Positions 37,601 to 48,507 of a stretch of 64,000 bases of DNA are shown here, piece after piece. The stretch comes from Spongilla lacustris (Eukaryota; Porifera; Demospongiae; Spongillida; Spongillidae). Numbering within the stretch: position 1 is the stretch's first letter; every line of letters starts with the position of its first letter. Below the pieces are notes generated by a model that worked only from the letters and a program-made list of their open reading frames with translations, was not told where the DNA came from and did no database searches. Made by a program: the position numbers and the translations under genes. Where the stretch lies: contig OX442418.1 in assembly GCA_949361645.1 (NCBI GenBank), positions 5,771,609 through 5,835,608 on the forward strand, written 5' to 3'.

Positions 37601-40075
37601 GGGTGAACATGGTTCTGATACGAGGGGTGAACATGGTTCTGGGGGAATATGGTTCTGGCGCAAGGGGGGAATATGGTTGTGATGCAAGGAGTGAACATGG
37701 TTCTGGTGCAAGGGGGGAATATGGTTGCGATGCAAGGGGGGTCTGGTGCAAATGGGGGAACATGGTTGTGATGCAAGGGGTGAACATGGTTCTGGCGCAA
37801 GGGGGGGAATATGGTTCTAGCGCAAGGGGGGAATATGGTTCTAGCGCAAGGGGTGAACATCGTTCTGTTGCAAGGGGCAAATATGGTTGTGATGCAAGGG
37901 GTGAACATGGTTGTGATGCAAGGGGTGAACATGGTTCTGGCGCAAGGGTGGAATATGGTTGTGATGCAAGGGGTGAACATGGTTCTAATACGAGGGGTGA
38001 ACATGGTTCTGGGGGAATATGGTTCTGGCGCAAGGGGGGAATATGGTTGTGATGCAAGGAGTGAACATGGTTCTGGTGCAAGGGGGGAATATGGTTGTGA
38101 TGCAAGGGGTGAACATGGTTCTGGCGCAAGGGGGGAACATGCTTGTGATGCAAGGGGTGAACATGGTTCTGGTGCAAGGGGGGAACATGCTTGTGATGCA
38201 AGGGGTGAACATGGTTCAAGGGGTGAACATGGTTCAGGCGCAAGGGGTGAACATGGTTCAGGCGCAAGGGGTGAACATGGTTCTGGCGCAAGGGGTGAAC
38301 ATGGTTCTGGCGCAAGGGGTGAACATGGTTCTGGCGCAAGGGGGGAATATGGTTGTGATGCAAGGGGTTAACATCGTTCTGGTGCAAGAGGCAAATATGG
38401 TTGTGATGCAAGGGGTGAACATGGTTCTGGTGCAAGGGGGGAATATGGTTGTGATGCAAGGGGTGAACATGGTTGTGATGCAAGGGGTGAACATGGTTGT
38501 GATGCAAGGGGTGAACATGGTTGTGATGCAAGGGGTGAACATGGTTGTGATGCAAGGGGTGAACATGGTTGTGATGCAAGGGGTGAACATGGTTCTGGCA
38601 CAAGGGTGGAATATGGTTGTGATGCAAGGAGTGAACGTGGTTCTGGCGCAAGGGGTGAACATGGTTCTGGCGCAAGGGGTGAACATGGTTCTGGCGCAAG
38701 GGGTGAACATGGTTCTGGTGCAAGGGGTGAATATGGTTGTGATGAAAGGAGTGAACATGGTTCTGGCGCAAGGGGGGAATATGGTTGTGATGCAAGGAGT
38801 GAACATGGTTCTGGAGCAAGGGGGGAATATGCTTGTGATGCAAGGAGTGAACATGGTTCTGGTGCAAGGGGGGAATATGGTTGTGATGCAAGGAGTGAAC
38901 ATGGTTCTGGCGCAAGGGGGGAATATGGTTGTGATGCAAGGAGTAAACATGGTTCTGGAGCAAGGGGGGAATATGCTTGTGATGCAAGGAGTGAACATGG
39001 TTCTGGTGCAAGGGGTGAATATGGTTGTGATGCAAGGAGTGAACATGGTTATGGTGCAAGGGGGGAATATGCTTGTGATGCAAGGAGTGAACATGGTTCT
39101 GGTGCAAGGGGGGAATATGGTTGTGATGCAAGGAGTGAACATGGTTCTGGTGCAAGGGGGGATATGCTTGTGATGCAAGGAGTGAACATGGTTCTGGTGC
39201 AAGGGTGGAATATGGTTGTGATGCAAGGGGTGAACATGGTTCTGGCGCAAGGGGTGAACATGGTTCTGGCGCAAGGGGTGAACATGGTTCTGGCGCAAGG
39301 GGTGAACATGGTTCTGGTGCAAGGGGTGAATATGGTTGTGATGAAAGGTTCTGGCGCAGGGGGGGAATATGGTTGTGATGAAAGGTTCTGGCGCAGGGGG
39401 GGAATATGGTTGTGATGCAAGGAGTGAACATGGTTCTGGTGCAAGGAGGGAATATGCTTGTGATGCAAGGAGTGAACATGGTTCTGGTGCAAGGGGGGAA
39501 TATGGTTGTGATGCAAGGGGTGAATATGGTTCTGGTGCAAGGGGGGAATATGCTTGTGATGCAAGGGGTGAACATGGTTCTGGTGCAAGGGGGGAATATG
39601 GTTCTGGTGCAAGGGGGGAATATGGTTCTGGTGCAAGGGGGGAATATGGTTCTGGTGCAAGGAGTGAACATGGTTCTGGCGCAGGGGGGGAATATGGTTG
39701 TGATGCAAGGAGTGAACATGGTTCTGGTGCAAGGAGGGAATATGCTTGTGATGCAAGGAGTGAACATGGTTCTGGTGCAAGGGGGGAATATGGTTGTGAT
39801 GCAAGGGGTGAATATGGTTCTGGTGCAAGGGGGGAATATGCTTGTGATGCAAGGAGTGAACATGGTTCTGGTGCAAGGGGGGAATATGGTTCTGGTGCAA
39901 GGGGGGAATATGGTTCTGGTGCAAGGGGGGAATATGGTTCTGGTGCAAGGAGTGAACATGGTTCTGGCGCAAGGGGGGAATATGGTTGTGATGTAAGGAG
40001 GGATGATGGGTGTGGTGTGAGGAGGGAACATGGGTATTATATAAGAAGGGAACATGGATGTGATGCAAGGGAACG
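34640..40075. repeat. 5.4-kb minisatellite of 24-bp units
   Basis: Roughly 225 units of a 24-bp motif, typified by GCAAGGGGTGAACATGGTTC plus TGGC, with GGTTGTGATGCA, GGTTCTGGTGCA, GGGGAATATGG and GGGTGAACATGG variants. The strand is strongly asymmetric (G-rich on plus). Higher-order structure is clear. A block at 34,741 (GTGAGGATGTTTCTGGCGCA) recurs at 37,291, and 35,935 onward recurs near 38,366. A 288-bp (12-unit) block repeats at 39,420 and 39,708. Both edges carry a degenerate GGGTGTGGTGTGAGGAGGGA word (34,579 and 40,008). Long ORFs in several frames on both strands are expected from a stop-free 24-bp unit, and I do not call them genes. Confidence 0.95.
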
Positions 40076-40081
40076 TACTAT

Positions 40082-40587
40082 ATGGTACAGTACTACTAGG
40101 CCCATCACAATTGTTGTTGCAATAAATTTTCTCACTTCTGCAGCATCGTGAGGTACCTGCTTCCACATTGATGCAGGCGTGGGACTGCTGATAACACAAA
40201 GATTTGTTTGCTCTGCAATACCTGGCAGCATTTCATCGTTGATCTTGAAGAAGTCAAGCACAGAACAGTGCATGCAGGCCCTTGTGGTGTATCATATGAT
40301 GTGGTTGTGTCGGTTGTAGTTGTAGGTGGGTGGTAGCTGTGTGGTGAGTGTGGGCTGGAGTCATCGAAATGATGAATTACCTCATCGCATGTGACTAAGT
40401 CTTCACAGGACTCCATGTTCACATGCTCATCATCGCTCAACTCTACATCGTTCATAGGGTCGTTGAGCATACTAATTTCATCCGCTACATTGAATGAAGC
40501 ACGCTTGCCCGTCTGCTCATGCGATGGACCAACCACACCAACGAACCGTAGCAGCAGGCTTTCCGCGCTTGCTGACGCGTGAGACAA
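40082..40587 (-). pseudogene. piggyBac-type transposase, N-terminal fragment
   Basis: On the minus strand a frame opens with MSHASASAESLLLRFVG, then an acidic region (DPMNDVELSDDEHVN). Near 40,265-40,290 the homologous frame shifts and continues with SVLDFFKINDEMLPGIAEQT, then NL and PTPASMWKQVPHDAAEVRKF and IATTIVMGLV. That matches the start of the DDE_Tnp_1_7 (PGBD) domain: a helical F...L....I...TN stretch followed by W..V...E...F....I.MG. The catalytic aspartates would lie further on, but the sequence ends at the minisatellite edge near 40,080. It is frameshifted (or has a very short intron) and truncated, so not active. It is the only transposase relic I can assign to the TTAA-type MITEs of the window. 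Confidence 0.65.
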
Positions 40588-40601
40588 CTATTCGTTCGAA
40601 C

Positions 40602-41456
40602 CATAGATATTAAAGTAAGGGGATTGGAAACGCATCACGTGAGCGCATGATTGTACACGTACACTCCTTGACACGGTTATTATTACCCTTAAACCAATGA
40701 AGACTTGAAAACTGCTGCTACTGTGTGATTTGTTTTCGTCCTAAAACGTCATATTACATCTTCCTACGTGTCTGTAAGCCATTCTTTAACTGGCACGGCT
40801 CTTTGCTCTTATTGTTTGCTTGCTGAACGCGATTTTCTAGTACCTTACGCGACTCGGTTACGGACTGTACCTTTTATTTTTGACCAGTTCATCTCAGCGC
40901 GATTCTGTTACTACTATGTCGTTGGTAGGTCATATCTGTATGCCTTTCCTTAATTTTGTGCACGGCGGACTGTTCTTTACTTCGCAACCTCCATTCTAGT
41001 ACGTAAGAAGCGTAAATGGAGTTACTTTGGCACTGTACCTTTTTCTACGATTCTACAGGTGCTGGCGCGCTAAACGTTGCATATTATAGATGTGCACAGT
41101 GTGCTACGTGCCTATTGGCTGTCATTTTCCCTTTAACCGTATCGCCTTAGGAGAGGTAACGAAGCTAAGGAGAGAAGCATTTATCGATTTTTGATTATTT
41201 TTTAAGCAATGGGTATAAGACATTACGAGTGTGTAGAAGAAAGTATGACTGGAAAACAAAGGCTTTTGGTACCAGGCTTTGCTTGTCCATATACCACTCG
41301 CAACGATGTGAACCTGTGATCCTGACGTCTCGGTCCCTATAGTCCAAAACAGCTGCTGCGTACGATATGAATTTTTAATTGTAGGCGTAACATGGACTGT
41401 ACGTGACTAATTAGATTCATTGATCCGTTTCCAATCCCCTTACTTAAATATCTATG
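40602..41456. mobile_element. MITE with TTCGAAC target duplication
   Basis: The ends CATAGATATTAAAGTAAGGG and CCTTACTTAAATATCTATG are inverted repeats that continue inward (GGATTGGAAACG against CGTTTCCAATCC). TTCGAAC flanks both sides at 40,595-40,601 and 41,457-41,463. The 855-bp interior has no convincing ORF. A 7- or 8-bp duplication is possible because GTTCGAAC is itself palindromic. Confidence 0.85.
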
Positions 41457-41728
41457 TTCGAACGAAATCCTGACACGCTTTTAGTTACCGGGGTATAGTT
41501 GCGTAAAACCAGTGCACAAAAAGGAGCCACCCGCAAATGTATATAAATATGCCCGTGGCGGGCAAAGGGTTATTAAACATGTATATTTGGGACAGTGTCC
41601 AGCAAAATCGGGCTTGTGGGTTTATAATCTTATCACTATAAAAATTGCACGTTGTACTAAACAACACATCTTCGCGACGGTACTACTTTTTCCTTTCAAA
41701 TTTCATACACTTGTTCCCACACCATTTC

Positions 41729-42230
41729 TCAATGTGAAAATCGATTTTTGTCCGGCCCGCGGGTTAGAAATCCATATTTCTCCACGTACGAGTGTTGAAA
41801 GCGCGTCAGATTGTGTGCATAGAGGAGTCCTGTAGCTATTGATTTGTTCTGTTCGTTAATTTCTATATCATCCGTTACGGAGATGCAGTTGAGCAAACTA
41901 CGGGCACATTTTCCCGCTTGATTCGCGCCAATGATATAATCACCGCTTTTCCCATTCACTTAGCGGGACGCGATTTGCCAAAATCATTGGCGCGAATCAA
42001 GCAGGAAAACGTGCCCGTAGTTTGTTCAACTGTATCTCCGTAACGGATGATATAGAAATTAACGAACAGAACAAATCAATAGCTACAGGACTCCTCTATG
42101 TGCAACCCGAATTTGACGCGTTTTTAACACTCGTATGTGGAGAAATGAGGAATTCTAACCCGCGGGGTTAACGATTGTTGTATCCACGGCACGGAAAATG
42201 TGTAGATCACAAAAATCGATTTTCACACAG
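41729..42230. repeat. Large imperfect inverted repeat, about 180-bp arms
   Basis: The arms at about 41,756-41,935 and 41,983-42,165 are reverse complements at roughly 90 percent identity with a 47-bp spacer. A further matching block flanks them (AATGTGAAAATCGATTTTTG at 41,731 and CAAAAATCGATTTTCACA at 42,210). The right arm on plus and the left arm on minus encode the same peptide, starting near NQAGK and RSL(F/L)NCISVTDDIEINEQ. So a coding-like sequence was duplicated head to head. The peptide family is not recognised; it may belong to the retroelement leader that follows. Confidence 0.88.
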
Positions 42231-42966
42231 AGAAATCACTGTGCTAAAGAATGAGCGAAAAAAAATTGCAAATGGCGGCGAGTCGACGTTCCGCGTGTTT
42301 TGTGGCATAAACTGTGTGGGCATGCCTCACCGCAAATCGAAAACATCGCAGAGTCAAGCTCTCTTTCCGGTTAGTTCTGCTTCGAAACGATGTTGTCCTT
42401 GTAATAGTAATGGCATATACGCCCGATGCAAGCGTTGCAGCTGCGTTACATCAGGACAAGGGTGTACCAGCTGCCAGCCAAAGAATAACGGTCTTTGTTG
42501 CAACGTGGATATACCGCTTACGTCAAACCCGCTTGCGTCAGATTCGTCATCACTTCTGAGCTCCCCAGCATCGTCCTACACGAATAGTCCAACGATCCAG
42601 TCTTCTTCAATTGTAAGGCCTTCTTCTCCCCAGTTTATCAGTACGTCATCACGGCCTCTCGATGAACTTTTCCAACCTTCCTCCACATCAGCACTCCTGA
42701 CGCCTCTGTCCCAGCTTCAACCACCATCATCACCCTCCCTGGAGTTGGAGTCCCAATCGGCCACTTGTTGCAAGTGCCACTCCTCTGGCGCCCGTTGCAC
42801 ATCTTGCAAGTGCAGTCGGGAAGGGCGCCCTTGTGTTAATTGCTACCCGGGGAAAAGGGGAAAATGCACCAACATCGCTTCCCCAATCCCACCCGCATCA
42901 TCGCCGCAATCTGAGGCTTCTCTTCAATCCCATAGCTTACCTTCAGTAGCAACTGGGAAACAGCCG
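42175..42966 (+). CDS. Cys-rich leader ORF of a LINE-type retroelement
   Basis: The frame carries two copies of a Cys-rich module. The first reads CCPCNSNGIYARCKRCSC then GCTSCQPKNNGLCCN (about 42,392-42,510); the second reads CCKCHSSGARCTSCKCS then PCVNCYPGKRGKCTN (about 42,767-42,876). They are joined by a Ser/Pro-rich linker. In my recollection such C-x-C...C-x2-C-x-C...N modules precede the reverse transcriptase of some invertebrate non-LTR elements and probably bind nucleic acid or zinc. The reverse-transcriptase tail follows at 43,043. The frame's last residues (beyond 42,955) are an inverted copy of that downstream segment and not native. The first ATG lies next to the inverted repeat, so the start is uncertain. 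Confidence 0.55.
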
Positions 42967-43114
42967 GAGCGGAGCCCAAGACCTCCATGACTTAGATTCA
43001 GTTGGGCCTGCTGCCATGCACGATCAGTATAGCTGTAGAGGTTACTGATCGTGCATGGCAGCAGGCCCAACTGAATCTAAGTCATGGAGGTCTTGGGCTC
43101 CGCTCTGTTTCCCA
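42955..43114. repeat. Hairpin with perfect 63-bp stem
   Basis: 42,967-43,029 and 43,043-43,105 are exact reverse complements with a 13-bp loop. Similarity continues outward for another 9-12 bp with a short indel. The right arm reads through as reverse-transcriptase coding sequence, so it is native and the left arm is an inverted copy. A fold-back priming or template-switch event at the 5' junction of a truncated retroelement would give this structure. Confidence 0.92.
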
Positions 43115-43728
43115 CCACTCCTCAGCTGCCTATACTGCCTCCTTTTGTGCTTCCGGTTTTGGTGATGCCCAGAATCCACACCTATCTCACGCGGTTGATT
43201 TCTTCAACGCTTTAGTCTCCCCGTCTGAGGTAATCTCTGTGGAAGCTATCACAGCCTCACCAATCCACCAAAGGGTACTGTCAAAGAAACTAGAGGACCA
43301 CCAGTTCTCAATGTTATTGGAAACATCATCACCTGCCAACAAGGCTCGGCTGCTCTCTGAGTCAGCACCTCATGCTGCATCCTGGTTAGTAGTCACACCT
43401 TCTCCTGGTCTGGACTTGCACCTTGACCCTAATGAGCTGCAAATCTCGATCCAATGGTGGCTAGGGATGGACACGGCTAGAGGTTCGTCATGTTCTTTGT
43501 GCCCAGGCATAGCTCTTGACCGCCTAGGCAACCACGCTTCTACCTGTAAACGGGGTGGCGATGTCGTAACCCGCCACAACCATCTGCGAAATGTTCTTGT
43601 AGAATTCTGCCATCGTGCCCATCTAGGAGTGAGAGTTGAGTCGGGCAGTGGCCTTACACCAGACCTAAGCCATACCCGGCCAGCAGGTGTACTTGTCCTC
43701 AATTGGGAGAGAGGGAAACATGCTGCTC
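43043..43728 (+). pseudogene. LINE reverse-transcriptase C-terminal part, 5' piece
   Basis: From about 43,043 the plus strand reads TDRAWQQAQLNLSHGGLGLR, then a conserved W-rich segment (AASWLVVTPSPGLDLHL and ISIQWWLGM). A CCHC-like cluster follows, CSLCPGIALDRLGNHASTC, then GGDVVTRHNHLRNV. This is the region downstream of the catalytic core in non-LTR polymerases. The palm with its YxDD motif is missing. At 43,729 a MITE interrupts the frame, and homology resumes at 44,393 in the correct reading frame once the element and one 5-bp duplication are discounted. The piece is 5'-truncated and not functional. Confidence 0.8.
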
Positions 43729-44387
43729 CAGGGGGCGGATACAGGAAATCTGGAAGGGGGGGGGTCCGACATGAATAATCAATAGGGGGAGGGTGCGGGA
43801 GGGGGATGTGCCCCCTCACGCGCGAAGCGCGGAAGCTTTTGGGGGTCCCGCTCTTAGCGACACAGACTATCTATCAAGCCTTAAACTGGGGCGAAAGACT
43901 AAAAAATGGCGGCAAATAATGGTTGGAGGGGGGGGAGTGGAATGGAACAGAACGTATTTATCCGCATTTCACATTTGATTGAACTAATGGTTGTTGTCCG
44001 TTTTGGGCTCGATACAAGCAGTGGCCTGTGTGATAACTGGTCATTGGGACTATAGAAGACCCATAAACTTAAAAGTACAGTAGTTTATGGTGAATACCGG
44101 GCATAACGAGATAACGCGATCAGGCGGGTGCTGTACGCGTAGGCCTAAATCTTTTAGCGCATTACATAATTACCTTTTGCTTTCTTGGAAAAGTAACTCA
44201 AGATACTTGCCGAATGAGGTGAGTGAACAGATTGCTTGCCATCTGGATGATACGCTATGTTGTTAATTGCATTCATTAATAGTATTGATAACTTAATTTT
44301 TTCATCATTGGGTCTGAGGGGGGGTCCGGACACCACCGACCCCCCCCCCCCCCCTCCCCCCCCCCCCCCCCCCTGTATCCGCCACTG
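43729..44387. mobile_element. hAT-like MITE in the retroelement ORF, 5-bp target duplication
   Basis: The left end CAGGGGGCGGATACAGG and right end CCTGTATCCGCCACTG are inverted. TGCTC flanks both sides (43,724-43,728 and 44,388-44,392). Because the interrupted reading frame is known, the pre-insertion site can be deduced and the 5-bp duplication is unambiguous. The 659-bp interior ends in a run of about 45 near-pure C. Related tips occur at 45,592 (CAGTGGCGGATACAGGGG) and 50,090. Confidence 0.92.
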
Positions 44388-44392
44388 TGCTC

Positions 44393-44748
44393 TTGACATC
44401 ACTGTGACCTCTCCCTTAATCCCTTCCATCCTAACAGCAGCAAGCTTGTCTGAGGGGGCTGCAGCCGAGGAGGCAGAGGCCAGGAAGCACAGAGCGAATG
44501 ACCCAAAGTGTTCAGAGCTGGGTTGGCTGTGTATTCCTCTTGCGGTGGAGACCTATGGAAACTGGGGAAGGGAAGCCCAAACCACCTTCTCCCGCCTGGC
44601 CTCTCACCTGGCCATCACCACTTCCTCCCACAAAGGTAAGGTTCTCACGGAAATGTACAGCAGGCTGAACTTCACCCTGGTCAGGGCGGTGGCTAGGGCC
44701 TTACTGGCAAGGTGCGCACCCTCCCTTGGCCCCATGGACTTCCCTTGA
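44393..44748 (+). pseudogene. LINE reverse-transcriptase C-terminal part, 3' piece
   Basis: The frame continues with LDITVTSPLIPSILTAASLS, then RKHRANDPKCSELGWLCIPL, AVETYGNWG and the tail EMYSRLNFTLVRAVARALLA, ending in TGA at 44,746-44,748. It is the direct continuation of 43,043-43,728. The tail matches the two minus-strand relics at 29.1-29.6 kb. The coding frame has no other stop, so decay other than truncation and the MITE is slight. Confidence 0.82.
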
Positions 44749-44827
44749 ACATTCCTATGTATTGTATATGTTTCTGTATCTGTAATTAGTATGCAATAAC
44801 ATCCTACGTTCTGCAGAGTATATTAAA

Positions 44828-45498
44828 AGTCCGCGACACCATCGAGGAAGTAAACGTTTATGGCTTCTTAATGAATAACATTAAATTCATGCCCACAATA
44901 CCGCTATGTTGTAAAACCTATCAGCTATTAACAGTATCAAAACGGACACCTTGTGCCGCGCAAAACCTTGTCAATATTTTCAAGTATATTGGGGGTACTT
45001 TTATTTTTTAATTCCAATTTGAGTATTATTTAGTACCGCATCCAAAAACCAAAATCATATTTTGATTCTGCGTGTAATTGTACCTCTAAATGCAAAAAAT
45101 CTCGTATATTACTTACATACTATCGGTTTGCTTTTCAAGAACAGAATCTTAACGTTTTTGCCTCATTACTGGCGCCATCTTTAGACACCTCTTACCTTGT
45201 GTCAACAAAAACAACTCGCTAAAGTAACCGTGAACCATAGTTTGCTCAGCGTTTCATTGTACATCCTCCGCCGTTCCTTTGTACCTTCGTTCATGAATTT
45301 AATTAGTAGCCACACGCGCTTAGCGTTAACGATCGTGAATAATTATGCCGTCGTTCTTATTCAACTCACTGAATTTTTTGGTTAAACGAATTGGGGTACT
45401 GAAAATAATGTATCGCGCCCATTATTCGGACCCCAAACACACCAAAAATGTAAAAAAAATGGCATGTTAATTTTACTTCCTCGATGCTGTCGCGGACT
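44828..45498. mobile_element. AGTCCGCGA-TIR element, separate insertion
   Basis: The 671-bp copy has ends AGTCCGCGACACCATCGAGG and CCTCGATGCTGTCGCGGACT, the best preserved termini of the family. Its flanks differ from the copies at 6,936, 17,191 and 53,720, so it is an independent insertion. A target duplication is not obvious. The interior diverges 15-20 percent from the other copies. Confidence 0.85.
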
Positions 45499-45589
45499 AT
45501 AAGTTGTATTTTTCTAGAATACAAGTGTTATACAATTAGAGCGTATAACGGCAACATCCGCTGGCGTATTCTGCTGTTATACCACAGTG

Positions 45590-45650
45590 GCGGATACAGG
45601 GGGGGGCAAACCCGGCCTATGCCCCCCCTAACTAATAAGGATACGCCTCC
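45590..45650. mobile_element. Solo hAT-like MITE end
   Basis: CAGTGGCGGATACAGGGG followed by a short G/C-rich stretch resembles the left end of the 43,729 element. The matching right end seems reduced to GGATACGCCTCCTG near 45,640. It is probably a heavily deleted copy. Confidence 0.5.
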
Positions 45651-45775
45651 TGTCCATTGTAATGAATTTAATTATATGTCATCAGCGCCGCACTGTCTTA
45701 GCTCTTGCAGGCGCTAGACCTGTCGTACGTGCTAAGTATCACCCCTGACACGTGGCACTTTTTCTATTGTACTTT

Positions 45776-45962
45776 TGAGCGTTCAGTTCGTACATTCGTT
45801 CAGCGTTCTGTTCGTACATTCGTTCAGCGTTCAGTTCGTACATTCGTTCAGCGTTCAGTTCGTACATTCGTTCAGCGTTCAGTTCGTACATTCGTTCAGC
45901 GTTCAGTTCGTACATTCGTTCAGCGTTCAGTTCGTACATTTGTTCAGCGTTCAGTTCGTACA
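45776..45962. repeat. 24-bp minisatellite, 8 copies
   Basis: About eight near-perfect copies of GTTCAGTTCGTACATTCG plus TTCAGC. The unit is 24 bp, so frames stay open on both strands; I do not regard these as genes. It is the third unrelated 24-bp array in the window. Confidence 0.94.
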
Positions 45963-46095
45963 TAATTTGCGAATTTTAATTTCAATTGCCGTCAGGAAAG
46001 TGGTAGATCTGCGGAGTTGCTGAAGTGTTTGCGGCGTGCAAAAAGTGTACAATGTATGTGCCAATGAATCATTAATCATACGAGTGAGACTTTAC

Positions 46096-48090
46096 TAGGC
46101 ACTGCGGAATCCTTGATTTTAGACCGTAAAATCCTAGACGTCAGAAGAAAATTTTTCTGTTTGCAATTTTAAAAATATTTATTGACACCATTTGGTATAA
46201 ACGATCTGGTAGCTTCGTTGTGCTTCATTGTGGCTTACTATGCATTCAGAACGACTGCCGAATGCGTGAGCAATAGACCAGACTAGTTTTTAAGTTTTAA
46301 AACACGCACCGTATTTATTAAGTGGTGTTCAAATCGAATATAGTTTTCTGGCCACGATTTTCGACTCCAAAACGCTGTGTCCCCTCCACGGTAAGTACTC
46401 TCCCCTCTAGATAATTCATCCTTCTATCTTTCTACGAAGTTTCATAAAGATTTGACGAAGCGCAGGGTACCTTCTACGATGCGCCAGTTACGGAACATCT
46501 TTGGACCGATACATCAAATGGTACCATACACCAGGATCTACAGAAACATAATTTTTTATAACTTAGATCATAACTTTTGGGTTTGGATCATTAAAAATGT
46601 CGGAATTCCTATCTGACACTGAATTTTCAGGGTAAAAACATTAAGGTATCTTCAGGTTAAGGTTTTTGGCTTACAACTCAACAAATAGTTCGACTTAAGA
46701 GCTCCTTTTTGTTGCACAGATAGCTCATTATAGTAGCTTTATATATGGAATGTTTGAACTCTTAACTCCAATTCGTTGTGAAGTTAGGATTGTTTTTATA
46801 AGGATTTTGATATGAGTGCTGCTTAGCATCAGTACAGCCGAATTAATTCGACTTATGAAAATCATGTCATACTATTCAGAGGTCCCTAAAGTAACCATAT
46901 AATTTATAATAATTTATTGGACATTTGGTTACCATACTAAATATTGCTATAAAGGCAGAAAAGCTTAAAATTTAAGAAATTGTATTTAATGTTAGGATTC
47001 TTCAGTAAATGTATTTGATTACGTGACGTCAGTGAGGGTGTGCGTACTACAGATAGCCAGTTATCCGCGTCAAACCCCACGGGTTCTTTTCAGGAATCAG
47101 AACCAATGCAGCTTGGCATCTCAGATGGACCATTCTGGAACAAGAGCCACGAGCCTAATCCGAAAGCGCTGATCATGATATGACGGGTCTATTAGCGGAA
47201 GATCTCAGAGAGGAGGCAAAAGCATGGTGCTTGTAGAACTCGATCGTTAAACGAATCAGAATTTCAGCTGACGCTTATGACATATAGATTGCAGCAATAA
47301 TATAATTTTTTACATGCATATATAATCAACAATGTTGATATCAACCGAACAGCCATATAGCTGCACTGGTACTGCAACGAGTACAATAGTCAGCCAGGTG
47401 AGGAGTTCAGTTTATACCACCATTAACTAATACGTTCTACTATGGTTTTCAAGCTATACATCTTGCAAAATATATATATACTATGACAATTCCATGCCAC
47501 CCAGCGTATTTGCTAATTTAACTTCGCATGTAAATTTCACCAACGTATTATACGATGCCGGGGCAGATAACTCATAAAGCATGCAAGTTACCAAAACGAA
47601 AAGGAAAATATTAAATGATGGATGAATCTGAAGAATAACGAATTGATGGTCATTGACATGCTCGTGGACTGATTTAGTGTTTGTGGCCAATGAAAATAAT
47701 ATTCTTCAATGCTAAATGATACTGTGCTCAAGTGTATGCATGCTAGTCAGTTTTTTGTTCACAATTTGAAAATATACATGTGATGAATTTTAGTTAAAAA
47801 CCTTCTAAAAGTCTTAACAAAGTCAGAACCACTTATATGCAATGTTTGGAATTAATATCTTACGGAATGGCAAGGTTATGCTTTATTGTTCCTCAACCGT
47901 CACAGTTTTTATTGCGATTACGCATTGACCGCTGTACTAAAAAAGTTGTCACTTTGGCGCTACATATCTCCGGTGCTAAATATGCTACGGTGACGCATAA
48001 AGTACTGTTAAACGCAGCTTTTTTTGCTCTTTCTAACGATAATAATATTATTATCTTTTGAACATTTAAAAAAAAATTCCGCAGTGCCTA
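46096..48090. mobile_element. 2-kb DNA transposon, TAGGCACTGCGGAAT ends
   Basis: The left end TAGGCACTGCGGAAT and right end ATTCCGCAGTGCCTA are perfect inverted repeats. ACTTTAC flanks both sides (46,089-46,095 and 48,091-48,097); an 8-bp reading ACTTTACT is possible if one terminal base is counted differently. The 1,995-bp interior is A/T-rich with no recognisable transposase, so it is non-autonomous or badly decayed. The duplication length fits hAT-like elements. Confidence 0.85.
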
Positions 48091-48507
48091 ACTTTACTAT
48101 ATTTTGTAGTGAAGAAAGCAGAGCCCACTCTTGAGTGCCTAACCCTAAAAACACCAGTGGCTAGAGTTTTGGGGCGGAGATGATGTTGCTTACTGCGCTT
48201 TCCCAGACACCCTGGCAAGTTCGGAGGGGCACGCCCCCATTCCTCCCTATATGCAGGGTTGCCGAAAGTCAGGCCGGGGTCCGGCCTGTGACCAGCCGGT
48301 CTGACAGCCCCGGCCTGTCAGGTCGGCCTGCCAGGTCGGTATTACTAATATATTCATAGCTAATTGATAATTTGATCGCTTAGATTGTATGAATGGTTGT
48401 TCAGACTCATTTGTGCTGCGCACGAATCCACTTCAGGTACTCCACTTTTATCAGCTGTGCTTTCTCCAACCCCGATCTTTGCATACATAATCCAGACGAA
48501 TTCGTAA

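Noticed and set aside
34524..40199. Very long open frames (over 1,000 codons on minus, over 500 on plus) through the 24-bp array
   Set aside because: A stop-free 24-bp unit keeps several frames open on both strands at once. The frames change at indels, have no start context or splice structure, and read into the piggyBac relic out of register.
45705..46023. VRTFVQRS / MYELNAER repeat proteins
   Set aside because: Eight copies of a 24-bp unit; open on both strands by chance.
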